This document shows positions 55,758-64,000 of a stretch of 64,000 bases of DNA, piece by piece (within the stretch, counting starts at the first letter, position 1; the number at the start of each line of letters is the position of its first letter). The notes beneath the pieces are model-generated. The model was given only the letters and a program-made list of their open reading frames with translations, was not told the DNA's origin and did not search any database. Source of the DNA: Hyphomicrobiaceae bacterium (GTDB lineage Bacteria > Pseudomonadota > Alphaproteobacteria > Rhizobiales > Hyphomicrobiaceae); contig JAKFWF010000067.1 of NCBI GenBank assembly GCA_021730785.1, positions 101,299 to 165,298 of the forward strand. Direction: 5' to 3'. The position numbers and the translations under genes are program-made.

Positions 55758-56645
55758 TCACTCGATGTTCTGCACCTGCTCGCGGAACTGCTCGATGATG
55801 GCCTTCAGCGACAGGCCGAGCGTGGTCAGGCTCGAATCGTTGGCCTTGGAGCAGATGGTGTTGGCCTCGCGGTTGAACTCCTGGGCGAGGAAGTCGAGCT
55901 TGCGACCAACCGCCTCGGGGCTGCGCAGAAACTCTCGGGCCGCCGCCACATGAACCTGCAGGCGCTTCAGCTCCTCCTCCACGTCGGCCTTGGTCGCGAG
56001 CAAGATGGCCTCCTGATGTAGCCGCACGGGATCGAGCACCGATGCCGCTTCCGTCAGTCGCGCCACTTGTTCGCCAAGCCGCTTCTGGATCGCCTCTGCA
56101 CTCCGGCTCGGGTTCGTCTCGATCGCCCGTGTTAGGCGCTCGATCTCGTCGATCTGATCAAGCAGAACGCGGCTGAGGCGCGTGCCCTCGGCTGCTCTTG
56201 ACAGCACGACGCCATCGACGGCCGCCTGGAACGAGACGATCATGTGCGCTGCCTTGACCTGCGCCTCGGCTTCGGTTTCGCTTGCCTCGACGGTTTCGAG
56301 CACACCCTTCAGGCCGAGGATCGCCTCGGCGGACACCGGGCCCGCGCCGGTCATCGCCCGCACGCGCGCAGCTGCAGCGATTGCCTGTGCTAAGACCTCC
56401 TCGTTGAGGCGGAGCGCGGTGACGCCGTCCTCGCGCTTGACGTTGAGGTGCACCTGAACGCTGCCGCGCACGAACTTCGCCGCCAGGGCGTCCCGCAATC
56501 GCGGTTCCAGACTGTCGAACCCGGGGGGCAGTCGCAAACGCAAATCCAGATTGCGGCCGTTCACGCTACGCACTTCGAACACCCAGCGCGTCGGCCCGTA
56601 GGCGCCCTCGGTGCGGGCGAACCCGGTCATGCTCTTGACGGTCAT
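55758..56645 (-). CDS. yicC: YicC/YloC family endoribonuclease
   Basis: A 295-residue protein with the family start (MTVKSMTGFAR) and the C-terminal block GRKLDFLAQEFNREANTICSKAND. YicC of E. coli is an endoribonuclease linked to small-RNA decay, and the family also has a stationary-phase role. ATG 56645 is chosen for the conserved start; the upstream extension is not conserved-looking. It follows mltG by 104 bp. Confidence 0.94.
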   Translation of the reverse strand: MTVKSMTGFARTEGAYGPTRWVFEVRSVNGRNLDLRLRLPPGFDSLEPRLRDALAAKFVRGSVQVHLNVKREDGVTALRLNEEVLAQAIAAAARVRAMTGAGPVSAEAILGLKGVLETVEASETEAEAQVKAAHMIVSFQAAVDGVVLSRAAEGTRLSRVLLDQIDEIERLTRAIETNPSRSAEAIQKRLGEQVARLTEAASVLDPVRLHQEAILLATKADVEEELKRLQVHVAAAREFLRSPEAVGRKLDFLAQEFNREANTICSKANDSSLTTLGLSLKAIIEQFREQVQNIE

Positions 56646-56749
56646 GGGCGCACGAGGTCCTGCCTGTAAGGGTATGGCCGGGACCATAGAGCGCACAGGT
56701 GCTGCCGCCAAGGCGGTGGATGCCGGCGGATCCAGCTGTGCAAAACCCA

Positions 56750-58150
56750 CTATTGCCGTTTCGGTTTGCGGACCGGCAGGGGCACGCTGCCGGTATCGGC
56801 CGAGGCAGTGGTGGCCGATGCGGGGCTCGTTGCAGCGACCTCCTGCACCGCCTGGACCTCGACCGCAGGTGGGCCTGCCGGCGCTGGAGCAACAGCGGAT
56901 GCGGATACAGGCACTGGCACGGGTGCCGCCGGTTGCGCTGGCGCCACAGGCTGCGGTTTCGGCGTGACCTTCAGTCCAGCCGCTGCCGCCTGGCGCGCGC
57001 GCAAGTCCTGCTCATACTTGCGGTACTGCGCCACGGCCGCGTTGTGGTCTCTCAGATTGGTCGTGAATACATGGCCGCCCTGGCCGTTGGCAACGAAGTA
57101 CAGATCACTGGTCTTGGCCGGGTTCAGCGTGGCTTCCAGCGCAGACTTGCCGGGGTTACAGATCGGGGTCGGCGGCAGGCCGTCGATCTGGTAGGTGTTG
57201 TGGGCAGTCTTCTGCTGGATCTCCGACTTGTAGATCGGACGCCCCCACGACACGTCACCGAGGAACAGGCCGTAAAGGATGGTCGGATCGGACTGCAGCC
57301 GAATGTTCTGGCGCAGCCGATTGACGAACACGGCAGACACCTTTTCGCGCTCGTCGTTGCGGCCGGTTTCCTTCTCGACGATCGAGGCCAGGATGATCGC
57401 ATCCTCGATGCTCTTCAATGGTAGATCGGGCTGGCGGGCCGCCCACAGGCGCTCCACGAGCTTTCTCTGCTCGGCCTGCATCAGATCGAGCACCTGCTGC
57501 TTGGTCATGCCGCGCGAATACTTATAGGTGTCCGGCAGCAATGTTCCTTCGGGCGGGACTGTGGTGATCTCGCCCAGCAGGTTCGCGTCGTTGCGCAGAC
57601 GGGTGACGATCTGCGCGCTGGTCAGACCTTCCGGGATGGTCACGCGCTGCAGGGTAGATTTGCCCTCGCCCAGGATCTCCGACACCATCCGCAGACTGGC
57701 GCCGGCTGGGATCTCGTATTCGCCAGCCTTGAGTTGCAGCGACTGCCCGCCGAACCAGCTGCTCATGTAGCGCGCGATGTAATTGCCGACGAACATCTGC
57801 TGGCTGGCGATGATGCCATCCGACTCCAGCCGCTTGGCAATATCGTGGGCGCCTTCGCCCCGGGGCACGATGACGTTGCGGGCTTCCCGCAGTGGCCCCT
57901 CCCGGTTGAGCTCCGTCGACAGCCAATAGGCGCCGCCGCCGAACAGCGTAAGTCCGATCGCTGTAAGCGTCAGCAGGGTGTTGATGAACCGCAGCCACGG
58001 GTTCAGCTTGCGCGCGCGCCGTTTGCGGCGTGGACCCACAGGCCGCACGGGTCCGCGCGTCGGCTCCAGCGCCTCGGCCGGGGATTTCGGCTGGAAATTC
58101 GCGGTGTTGCGTCGCTCAGTACTGTCGTCCGGCCGTTGGTCTGTGCTCAT
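56750..58150 (-). CDS. mltG: endolytic transglycosylase MltG
   Basis: A 466-residue inner-membrane enzyme that cuts nascent glycan strands. A basic N-terminus (RRKRRARK) precedes one membrane helix (about 53-75, INTLLTLTAIGLTLFGGGAYW). A LysM-like region and the YceG domain follow, with the catalytic Glu in LASIVEKETGRNDE and the substrate block YNTY-like AHNTYQIDGLPPTPICNPG. The last 80 residues are a Pro/Ala/Val-rich tail, longer than in E. coli. Confidence 0.95.
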   Translation of the reverse strand: MSTDQRPDDSTERRNTANFQPKSPAEALEPTRGPVRPVGPRRKRRARKLNPWLRFINTLLTLTAIGLTLFGGGAYWLSTELNREGPLREARNVIVPRGEGAHDIAKRLESDGIIASQQMFVGNYIARYMSSWFGGQSLQLKAGEYEIPAGASLRMVSEILGEGKSTLQRVTIPEGLTSAQIVTRLRNDANLLGEITTVPPEGTLLPDTYKYSRGMTKQQVLDLMQAEQRKLVERLWAARQPDLPLKSIEDAIILASIVEKETGRNDEREKVSAVFVNRLRQNIRLQSDPTILYGLFLGDVSWGRPIYKSEIQQKTAHNTYQIDGLPPTPICNPGKSALEATLNPAKTSDLYFVANGQGGHVFTTNLRDHNAAVAQYRKYEQDLRARQAAAAGLKVTPKPQPVAPAQPAAPVPVPVSASAVAPAPAGPPAVEVQAVQEVAATSPASATTASADTGSVPLPVRKPKRQ

Positions 58151-58226
58151 CGCTGCGTCCCATCACTCGGCTCGAATGCTACCGGTGTGATGCCCCATCG
58201 GCGGGCGGAAATTAAGGCGCACCCAC

Positions 58227-59489
58227 TCACGCGACGCGCCGCATGATCAGCGACGCGTTGGTGCCGCCAAATCCGAAGGAATTCGACAGGACGGTATCGA
58301 TCTTCATCTTGCGCGGCTTGTTTGGCACAAGATCGATCGTCGTTGCGACCGAGGGATTGTCGAGATTGATCGTCGGCGGGGCCACGCCGTCCCGGATCGC
58401 CAGAACGGAAAAGATCGCTTCCACCGCGCCGGCAGCACCGAGCAGGTGACCGGTCGCCGACTTGGTCGACGACATGGCGAGCTTGGTGCCGCTGGCGCCG
58501 AACAGGCGCTCGACCGCGCCCAGTTCGATTTCATCGCCGAGCGGCGTCGAAGTACCGTGCGCATTGATGTAGTCGACGTCGCCGGTCGATATGCCGGCGC
58601 GCTTGACGGCGGCACGCATGCAGCGGAAGGCACCATCGCCGCTTTCGGCCGGTGCCGTGATGTGGAACGCATCGCCCGACATGCCGTAACCGATCACTTC
58701 GGCGTAGATGCGGGCGCCGCGCGCCTTGGCATGCTCGTAGGATTCAAGCACGACGACGCCTGCCCCCTCGCCCATCACGAAGCCGTCGCGATCGCGGTCG
58801 TAGGGGCGCGACGCTTTTGTCGGCGTGTCGTTGAAGCCCGTCGACAGGGCCTTGCAGGCGGCGAAACCGGCCAGCGCGATGCGGCAGATCGGGCTCTCGG
58901 CGCCGCCCGCCACCATCACATCGGCATCGCCGAGTGCGACGATGCGCGACGCATCGCCGATCGCGTGCGCGCCAGTCGAGCAGGCCGTGACGACCGAGTG
59001 GTTCGGTCCCTTCAGCTTGTGCTTGATCGACACATAGCCAGAGGTGAGATTGATCAAGCGTCCCGGGATGAAGAACGGACTGACCCGGCGAGGCCCTTTC
59101 TCGGCCAGCAGCAGCGACGTGTCGGCAATGCCACTCAGGCCGCCGATGCCCGAGCCGATCAGGACGCCGGTCCGCTCCTGGTCCTCATCCGTCTTCGGCG
59201 CCCAGTTCGCGTCGGCCAATGCCTGATCAGCCGCCGACATGGCATAGATGATGAAGTCGTCGACCTTGCGCTGGTCCTTCGGCTCCATCCACTGGTCGGG
59301 ATTGAACGTGCCATTGCTGCCGTCGCCGCGCGGGACGTAGCACGCGATCCGGCAGCTGATGTCGTCGACCTTGAAAGTGTCGACGGGGCGCGCACCGCTC
59401 CGGCCCTCGAGGATCCGACCCCAGCTTGCCTCGACGCCGCATCCCAGCGGCGTTACGAGACCCAAACCTGTGATGACGACACGGCGCAT
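58227..59489 (-). CDS. fabF: beta-ketoacyl-ACP synthase II
   Basis: A 420-residue condensing enzyme that elongates fatty acids. The Cys-His-His triad is visible in VTACSTGAHAIG, NAHGTSTPLGD and KSATGHLLGAAGAVEA. ATG 59489 gives the normal start (MRRVVITGLGLVTPLG). It lies directly downstream of acpP with a 77-bp gap, as in many proteobacteria. Confidence 0.97.
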   Translation of the reverse strand: MRRVVITGLGLVTPLGCGVEASWGRILEGRSGARPVDTFKVDDISCRIACYVPRGDGSNGTFNPDQWMEPKDQRKVDDFIIYAMSAADQALADANWAPKTDEDQERTGVLIGSGIGGLSGIADTSLLLAEKGPRRVSPFFIPGRLINLTSGYVSIKHKLKGPNHSVVTACSTGAHAIGDASRIVALGDADVMVAGGAESPICRIALAGFAACKALSTGFNDTPTKASRPYDRDRDGFVMGEGAGVVVLESYEHAKARGARIYAEVIGYGMSGDAFHITAPAESGDGAFRCMRAAVKRAGISTGDVDYINAHGTSTPLGDEIELGAVERLFGASGTKLAMSSTKSATGHLLGAAGAVEAIFSVLAIRDGVAPPTINLDNPSVATTIDLVPNKPRKMKIDTVLSNSFGFGGTNASLIMRRVA

Positions 59490-59566
59490 GGTAACATCCC
59501 GGCTCAGTACCATAGTACCTTGGCCGCGCCGCAACGGTGTCCGGCGCCGCGGCCCACGGCCACCGC

Positions 59567-59809
59567 TCAGGCGGCGCTGGCGTTCTTTTCGAGGAACTTG
59601 ACCGCGTCTCCGACGGTCAGGATATGCTCGGCGGCATCATCGGGGATCTCGCAGCCGAACTCCTCCTCGAACGCCATTACAAGTTCGACGGTATCGAGGC
59701 TGTCGGCGCCGAGATCGTCGATGAACGACGCGTTTTCCTTCACCTTCTCGGCTTCGACGCCCAGGTGCTCGACCACAATCTTCTTCACGCGTTCTGCCAC
59801 ATCGCTCAT
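59567..59809 (-). CDS. acpP: acyl carrier protein
   Basis: An 80-residue acidic protein that carries growing acyl chains. The phosphopantetheine serine is Ser37 in the [12 protein letters not shown] motif. The 283-bp upstream gap to fabG suggests its own strong promoter; I could not place the hexamers with confidence. Confidence 0.98.
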   Translation of the reverse strand: MSDVAERVKKIVVEHLGVEAEKVKENASFIDDLGADSLDTVELVMAFEEEFGCEIPDDAAEHILTVGDAVKFLEKNASAA

Positions 59810-60092
59810 GGATATCTTCCTCGTCTCGTCAGAAGTCTACTGTTTATTGCATTCGAACACGTGACCGGCACTGGCACCTCGCGACCCAACGTGCGGGCTA
59901 GCGTGAGTCCCTCTTTCGGAACACAGCGATCCCAGGAGAAAACGGGTTTTTCCCCAACATCAACCCCAGGGCCGCGGGGTCGGTAACATACTTGCCACGC
60001 TTTGGCCATAGTCGGAAAGGCACTTCGAAACTCGCGATTTCGGATGATATTTTATGCGTAGAATGAACGACAAGCGACGGTCTATTGATAAA

Positions 60093-60836
60093 TTAGATCA
60101 TCACCATGCCGCCGTTCACATGCAGCGTCTGGCCCGTAACATAGGCCGCTTCGGTGCTCGCGAGATAGACCGCGGCGGCGGCAATGTCATCAGGCGTGCC
60201 AAACTTCTGTGCAGGAATTGCGTTCATGACGGTTGTCACCTGCTGCTCGGTCAGCACGTCTGTCATCGGCGTCGAGATGAAGCCTGGCGCAATGCAGTTG
60301 GCTGTGATCCCGCGCGAGGCAACTTCGCGGGCGAGCGATTTCGTCATGCCGATCATGCCGGCCTTGGAGGCCGCATAGTTGCCTTGGCCCGGATTGCCGA
60401 CGATGCCTGAGACGGACGAGATGTTGATGATGCGGCCATAGCCGGTCTTGCCGCGCATCATGGCGCGTGTGGCGGCCCGCATCAGCATGAAGGTCGACGT
60501 GAGGTTGACCGCGATCACGTCGTCCCATTGCTCGTCCTTCATCACCATGAACAGGTTGTCCTTGGTGAGACCGGCATTGTTGACCAGGATGTCGAGGCGG
60601 CCGAGTTTCTTGATCGCGACGTCGACGAGGCCGGCAACCTGCGCTTTATCGGCCAGATCGCACGGCACGACGTGCACGCGCTCCTTCAGCTCGGCGGCAA
60701 GAGCTTCGAGCTTGTCGACCTGGCGGCCGGAAATGGCGACGGTGGCGCCGCGCCCATGCAGCGCACGGGCGATCGCCCCGCCAATGCCGCCGGTGGCGCC
60801 GGTGACAAGCGCGTTTTTGCCGGTGAGTGAGAACAT
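60093..60836 (-). CDS. fabG: 3-oxoacyl-ACP reductase
   Basis: A 247-residue SDR that reduces beta-ketoacyl-ACP with NADPH. The cofactor loop TGATGGIGGA, NNAG (LVNNAGLTKDN), Ser in ISSVSGIVGN and the Tyr-Lys pair in GNYAASKAG are present, and the ending VTGQTLHVNGGMVMI is typical of FabG. ATG 60836 follows an AAGGAA site. Between fabD and acpP as expected. Confidence 0.97.
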   Translation of the reverse strand: MFSLTGKNALVTGATGGIGGAIARALHGRGATVAISGRQVDKLEALAAELKERVHVVPCDLADKAQVAGLVDVAIKKLGRLDILVNNAGLTKDNLFMVMKDEQWDDVIAVNLTSTFMLMRAATRAMMRGKTGYGRIINISSVSGIVGNPGQGNYAASKAGMIGMTKSLAREVASRGITANCIAPGFISTPMTDVLTEQQVTTVMNAIPAQKFGTPDDIAAAAVYLASTEAAYVTGQTLHVNGGMVMI

Positions 60837-60989
60837 GGATGGTTCCTTACGCTTACGAAGTTCGTCGGTCAGTTCATGGCGTTCGCTGTGCTGCCTGCCG
60901 CGCACTTAGAGCGCAATGCGACACGGTGGGCGTCATGAAGAGGGTGAGCGAGGCAGCGTCGCACTGCATCGTCGAGCCCACGGGGGTCC

Positions 60990-61934
60990 TCATTTAAGCT
61001 GTGGCAGAACCGTCTCGATGTCGGCGGCAGTGCCCACCGAAACCGCGTTCGAGTTTTTGTTGATACGCTTGATGAGCCCGGCAAGCACCTTACCGGCGCC
61101 GATCTCACAGAAATTTGTAATTCCCGCGCTCGACATGGCCTCGACGCACTCGCGCCAGCGCACGGTGCCCGTCACCTGCTCAACGAGGCGCTGGCGGATC
61201 TCGGCCGGCTCGCTGATAGCCTGGGCGAGGACGTTCGCGACAACGGGAACCGACGGGCGATTGATCGTGACGGCTGCCAGCGCGTGCGCCATCGCATCGG
61301 CGGCAGGTCGCATCAGCGCGCAGTGAAAGGGCGCACTGACGGGCAGCGGAATGGCGCGACGGAGACCGTGGGCCTTGCCGACCTCGGCCACGCGATCGAT
61401 CGCGACCTTTGATCCAGACAGCACGATTTGCGTCGGATCGTTATCGTTTGCGACATCGCAGACGTCGCCCTGGGCTGCTTCAGCGGCAATTTTGCGGGCA
61501 ACATCGAGGCCGACCCCAAGCAGTGCGACCATGGCGCCCTGGCCAACGGGCACTGCCGACTGCATCGCCTTGCCGCGCAGCTTCAACAGGCGCGCCGCAT
61601 CCGACAGCGAGAACGCTCCAGTGGCGGCCAGCGCCGCATACTCGCCAAGTGAATGGCCCGCCACGAGGCGCACACGCGCCGGCAGATCGAGGCCCTTTTC
61701 CCGCTCGAGCACGCGAATGACGGCCATCGATACCGCCATCAGGGCCGGTTGCGCATTTTCCGTCAAGGTCAGTGCTTCCTTCGGGCCCTCCCACATGAGG
61801 TGCGAGAGGTTCTGGCCCAGTGCCGCATCGACTTCATCGAAGACGGCACGGGCGGCGGCAAACGTCTGCGCCAGGTCACGCCCCATGCCGACCTCCTGGC
61901 TACCCTGACCGGGAAAAATGAAGGCTATGGCCAT
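60990..61934 (-). CDS. fabD: malonyl-CoA:ACP transacylase
   Basis: A 314-residue acyltransferase that loads malonate onto ACP. FIFPGQGSQEVGMGRDLA at the start and the catalytic serine in VAGHSLGEYAAL are present, with the histidine in PVSAPFHCALM. First gene of the fabD-fabG-acpP-fabF-mltG-yicC block; a 153-bp spacer follows before fabG. Confidence 0.97.
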   Translation of the reverse strand: MAIAFIFPGQGSQEVGMGRDLAQTFAAARAVFDEVDAALGQNLSHLMWEGPKEALTLTENAQPALMAVSMAVIRVLEREKGLDLPARVRLVAGHSLGEYAALAATGAFSLSDAARLLKLRGKAMQSAVPVGQGAMVALLGVGLDVARKIAAEAAQGDVCDVANDNDPTQIVLSGSKVAIDRVAEVGKAHGLRRAIPLPVSAPFHCALMRPAADAMAHALAAVTINRPSVPVVANVLAQAISEPAEIRQRLVEQVTGTVRWRECVEAMSSAGITNFCEIGAGKVLAGLIKRINKNSNAVSVGTAADIETVLPQLK

Positions 61935-62075
61935 TCGCGCGTGCGCTCCGAAGCTGTGAACCGTGTTCCGGCGGTTTTGAGCACCCCGGTCACAGCGGAG
62001 TCAAGGCGGGCGGCCACGTCGTCGGGGCGCGGGACCAGATTGCGATGCTTGACTTTGGCAACTAACTTCTGTGTC

Positions 62076-63059
62076 ATGACGGCTCCGCCCCCGACCCCCG
62101 TGACGCCGTTGCCTGACACAATGCCAGCGCCAAGTGCCCAAACCATCGCCGCGATCCGCCACTTTTCGCGGTTCTATACGCGTGCCATCGGCGCCTTGCA
62201 CGAAGGTCTCCTCGGCAGCCCGCTGTCGCTGACCGAAGGCCGCATCGTCTATGAAATCGCGACCTGCCCGCAGATTACCGCGACTGATCTCGGCCGCGAT
62301 CTGCGCCTCGATGCGGGATATCTCAGTCGCACGTTGAAGGCGCTGGAAACGCGGCACGTGATTACCCGCACCACGAGTGCGGACGACGCGCGGCAGTCGC
62401 TCTTGAACCTGACGCCACTCGGCCGACAGTTGTATGTCGCGATCGATGCAGCCTCGCAGCGCGAAGTCGGGGCGCTGGTCGCCGGTCTCACCCTGACCCA
62501 GCAGATGACCCTGGTAGAGGCGACGGCCGAGGTCGAACGTCTGCTGGGCGGATCGCTGCAAGGCTCGAAAACCGGCACCGCCGACGTCACGCTGCGTGCA
62601 CCGCGATCAGGTGACTACGGCTGGGTCATCCATCGCCACGCAGCGCTCTATGCCACGGAGTACGGCTGGGATCAGTCCTTCGAAGCGCTTGTGGCGAAGG
62701 TCGTGGCCGACTACATCGAAAAATTCGATGCACACTCCGACTGCGGTTTCATCGCCGATCGTGGTGGCGACATCCTTGGCTCGGCCTTCGTCGTGCGAAA
62801 AGATGACACGACGGCCAAGCTCCGCCTCGTCTATGTCGAGCAGAGCGCGCGCGGCATTGGGCTCGGTCGGCGGCTGGTCGAGGCCTGCATGCAGTTCGCG
62901 CAGACCGCGGGCTATGCCCGCATGAGCCTATGGACCAACGATATCCTGGTGCCGGCACGACGGCTGTACGAGCAGCTCGGCTTCGTCATGACGGCGGCTG
63001 AACCACACCACTCGTTCGGGCACGACCTCATCGGGGAAACCTGGGAACGGGACTTGTGA
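62076..63059 (+). CDS. MarR-type regulator fused to a GNAT acetyltransferase
   Basis: A 327-residue two-domain protein. Residues about 25-160 are a MarR winged helix (GLLGSPLSLTEGRIVYEIA, then LDAGYLSRTLKALETRHVI and the wing DDARQSLLNLTPLG). Residues about 170-327 are a GNAT with the acetyl-CoA loop EQSARGIGLGRRLVEA and the end RRLYEQLGFV. Such fusions are known in soil Proteobacteria; the fusion suggests that a small ligand is acetylated and also sensed. The frame opens far upstream over fabD but is coding-like only from 62076. Divergent from fabD. Confidence 0.9.
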   Translation: MTAPPPTPVTPLPDTMPAPSAQTIAAIRHFSRFYTRAIGALHEGLLGSPLSLTEGRIVYEIATCPQITATDLGRDLRLDAGYLSRTLKALETRHVITRTTSADDARQSLLNLTPLGRQLYVAIDAASQREVGALVAGLTLTQQMTLVEATAEVERLLGGSLQGSKTGTADVTLRAPRSGDYGWVIHRHAALYATEYGWDQSFEALVAKVVADYIEKFDAHSDCGFIADRGGDILGSAFVVRKDDTTAKLRLVYVEQSARGIGLGRRLVEACMQFAQTAGYARMSLWTNDILVPARRLYEQLGFVMTAAEPHHSFGHDLIGETWERDL

Positions 63060-63087
63060 AGGGGTCAAGCTTGCCCCCTGAACCGCT

Positions 63088-63756
63088 TCAGAACACGAAT
63101 TCTTCACGCTTCTCGAACCCGGCGAGCATCGGCGCGCCGGCGTCCGACAGCACGCGACTGTCGAATGTTCCCCCTAGTCGGCGCCATTGCGTCAGGCGAC
63201 CGAAGCCGCGCTCGGCGACGATCACGGCCAATCTGCCGCCATCCTTCAACTGATCGAGGATGGCGCGCGGCACGACGCCGACGCAGGCGCCGATCAGGAT
63301 CGCGTCGTAGGGCGCGCCCTGGGCATGGCCGGCGACCAGATCGCCTTCGATGATCGTCGTGTTGCTTGCGCCCAGCGCGGCGAGGTTCGCGCGTGCGGTG
63401 GCGGCGAGTGCTGCGTCGGACTCGAGCGCGATCAGGCGTGCCGCCATCCGTGCGATCACCGCTGCGCCGTAGCCCGTGCCCGCGCCGATTTCGAGAACAG
63501 CATCGCCGTCGCCGAGGTCGAGGGCCTGGATCAGCCGCGCCAGTGTGCGCGGCGCCGGAGTGAAGCGGGCGCGCGGGCCCTTCGCCTCGTTCACCTGCAG
63601 CACTTCGTCACGGTAGGCCGTGGATTTCAATCCCTCGGGACAGAACAGCTCCCGCGGAATGTCCAGCATGGCGCGCGTGATGCGGCGATCGGTGATGTCG
63701 CTTGGGCGAACCTGGCTCTCGACCATATTCTTCCGCTGTAGTGCAAAGTTGGCCAT
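63088..63756 (-). CDS. pcm: protein-L-isoaspartate O-methyltransferase
   Basis: A 222-residue SAM-dependent repair methyltransferase. The SAM loop is VLEIGAGTGYGAAVIARM, with the N-terminal VESQVRPSDITDRRI and post-I block typical of the shorter alphaproteobacterial Pcm. It normally precedes tolC in this class; here the gene downstream is the convergent MarR-GNAT fusion. Confidence 0.93.
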   Translation of the reverse strand: MANFALQRKNMVESQVRPSDITDRRITRAMLDIPRELFCPEGLKSTAYRDEVLQVNEAKGPRARFTPAPRTLARLIQALDLGDGDAVLEIGAGTGYGAAVIARMAARLIALESDAALAATARANLAALGASNTTIIEGDLVAGHAQGAPYDAILIGACVGVVPRAILDQLKDGGRLAVIVAERGFGRLTQWRRLGGTFDSRVLSDAGAPMLAGFEKREEFVF

Positions 63757-63957
63757 GTTCTTCCCCGAGACGTCAGTCGTGCGCGGGGACCATAGCCAAA
63801 GGTGGCAACGCCTGCTACTGCCGATCGCGCACGGTTCAGCACTGCAAATCGCTCGTCTGCGCGTTGCATCCCCGCGGCAGTGTGTGATACCAGCGGCTTG
63901 ACCGCACCGTTTTGTTGCGTATCTGTCAGCCGCCCGCTGCTAGGCGCCGGCAAGTGA

Positions 63958-64000
63958 GGCCACGTGGCGGAGTGGTGACGTAGAGGACTGCAAATCCTCG
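63958..64000 (+). tRNA. tRNA-Cys (GCA), 5' part only
   Basis: The last 43 bases read as the 5' half of a tRNA: acceptor GGCCACG, D-arm GGCGGAGTGGTGACG, and an anticodon stem GAGGA/TCCTC closing the loop CTGCAAA, anticodon GCA at 63990-63992. This is the sequence pattern of alphaproteobacterial tRNA-Cys. The variable loop, T-arm and 3' acceptor lie beyond the window. Confidence 0.88.

Noticed and set aside
59806..60009. 67-codon minus-strand frame upstream of acpP
   Set aside because: It occupies the acpP promoter region, has no ribosome binding site or recognisable motif, and overlaps the acpP start by a few bases only by chance.
61653..62075. Long N-terminal extension of the MarR-GNAT frame
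   Set aside because: It lies antisense to fabD and reads as low-quality sequence; MarR homology begins shortly after 62076.

Overview
The window is chromosomal DNA from a GC-rich Alphaproteobacterium. Gene order points to the Rhodospirillales or a close order: dusB-ntrB-ntrC-ntrY-ntrX-dat-hfq-hflX, alr-radA-cvpA-purF, lptF-lptG-lptD-surA-pdxA-rsmA divergent from pepA, and fabD-fabG-acpP-fabF-mltG-yicC. All identifications are by reading motifs and context; no database search was run. Coding density is high. Most stretches without a gene are short, apart from about 0.5 kb at 4.55-5.05 kb and a repeat-rich zone at 40.4-42.2 kb.

Layout. 0-12.9 kb: end of an unknown Ala/Pro-rich protein, a phytase-family esterase-like exported protein, rpmB, pgk, gph, an agmatinase-family hydrolase, a GNAT/DUF2865 overlapping pair, a LOG-family protein, a large LysM envelope protein and an Atm1-type ABC exporter. 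12.9-17.7 kb (minus): alr-radA-cvpA-purF. 18-25 kb: an orphan exported protein, then a seven-gene minus-strand run (dadA, thioesterase, CDGSH protein, TusA-like protein, aldo/keto reductase, SDR, PLP decarboxylase) divergent from a maleate isomerase/Asp-Glu racemase-like gene. 25-29.8 kb: small mixed genes ending in ispDF. 29.9-40.4 kb: a long plus-strand nitrogen-regulation and RNA-chaperone block. 40.4-42.2 kb: a REP/RAYT repeat island with a transposase-like gene between direct repeats. 42.2-45 kb: NodU/CmcH-type carbamoyltransferase and mazG. 45-55.5 kb: arfB, the LPS-export and outer-membrane biogenesis block with pdxA and rsmA, and pepA. 55.7-62 kb: fatty-acid synthesis block with mltG and yicC. 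62-64 kb: a MarR-GNAT fusion, pcm, and the first 43 bases of a tRNA-Cys cut by the window end.

How the parts fit. Two nitrogen two-component systems (NtrBC, NtrYX) are followed by dat and hfq, a conserved alphaproteobacterial arrangement. The Lpt/SurA block builds the outer membrane, and the fab block supplies acyl chains for it. The clearest non-housekeeping structure is the RAYT island. It has direct repeats of 233 and 181 bp that differ by exactly one 52-bp tandem unit, and four full REP-type imperfect palindromes. The least explained gene sets are the CDGSH/TusA/AKR/SDR/decarboxylase run and the LysM protein with an internally duplicated motif. I did not find a clear defence system, CRISPR array, prophage or conjugative element.
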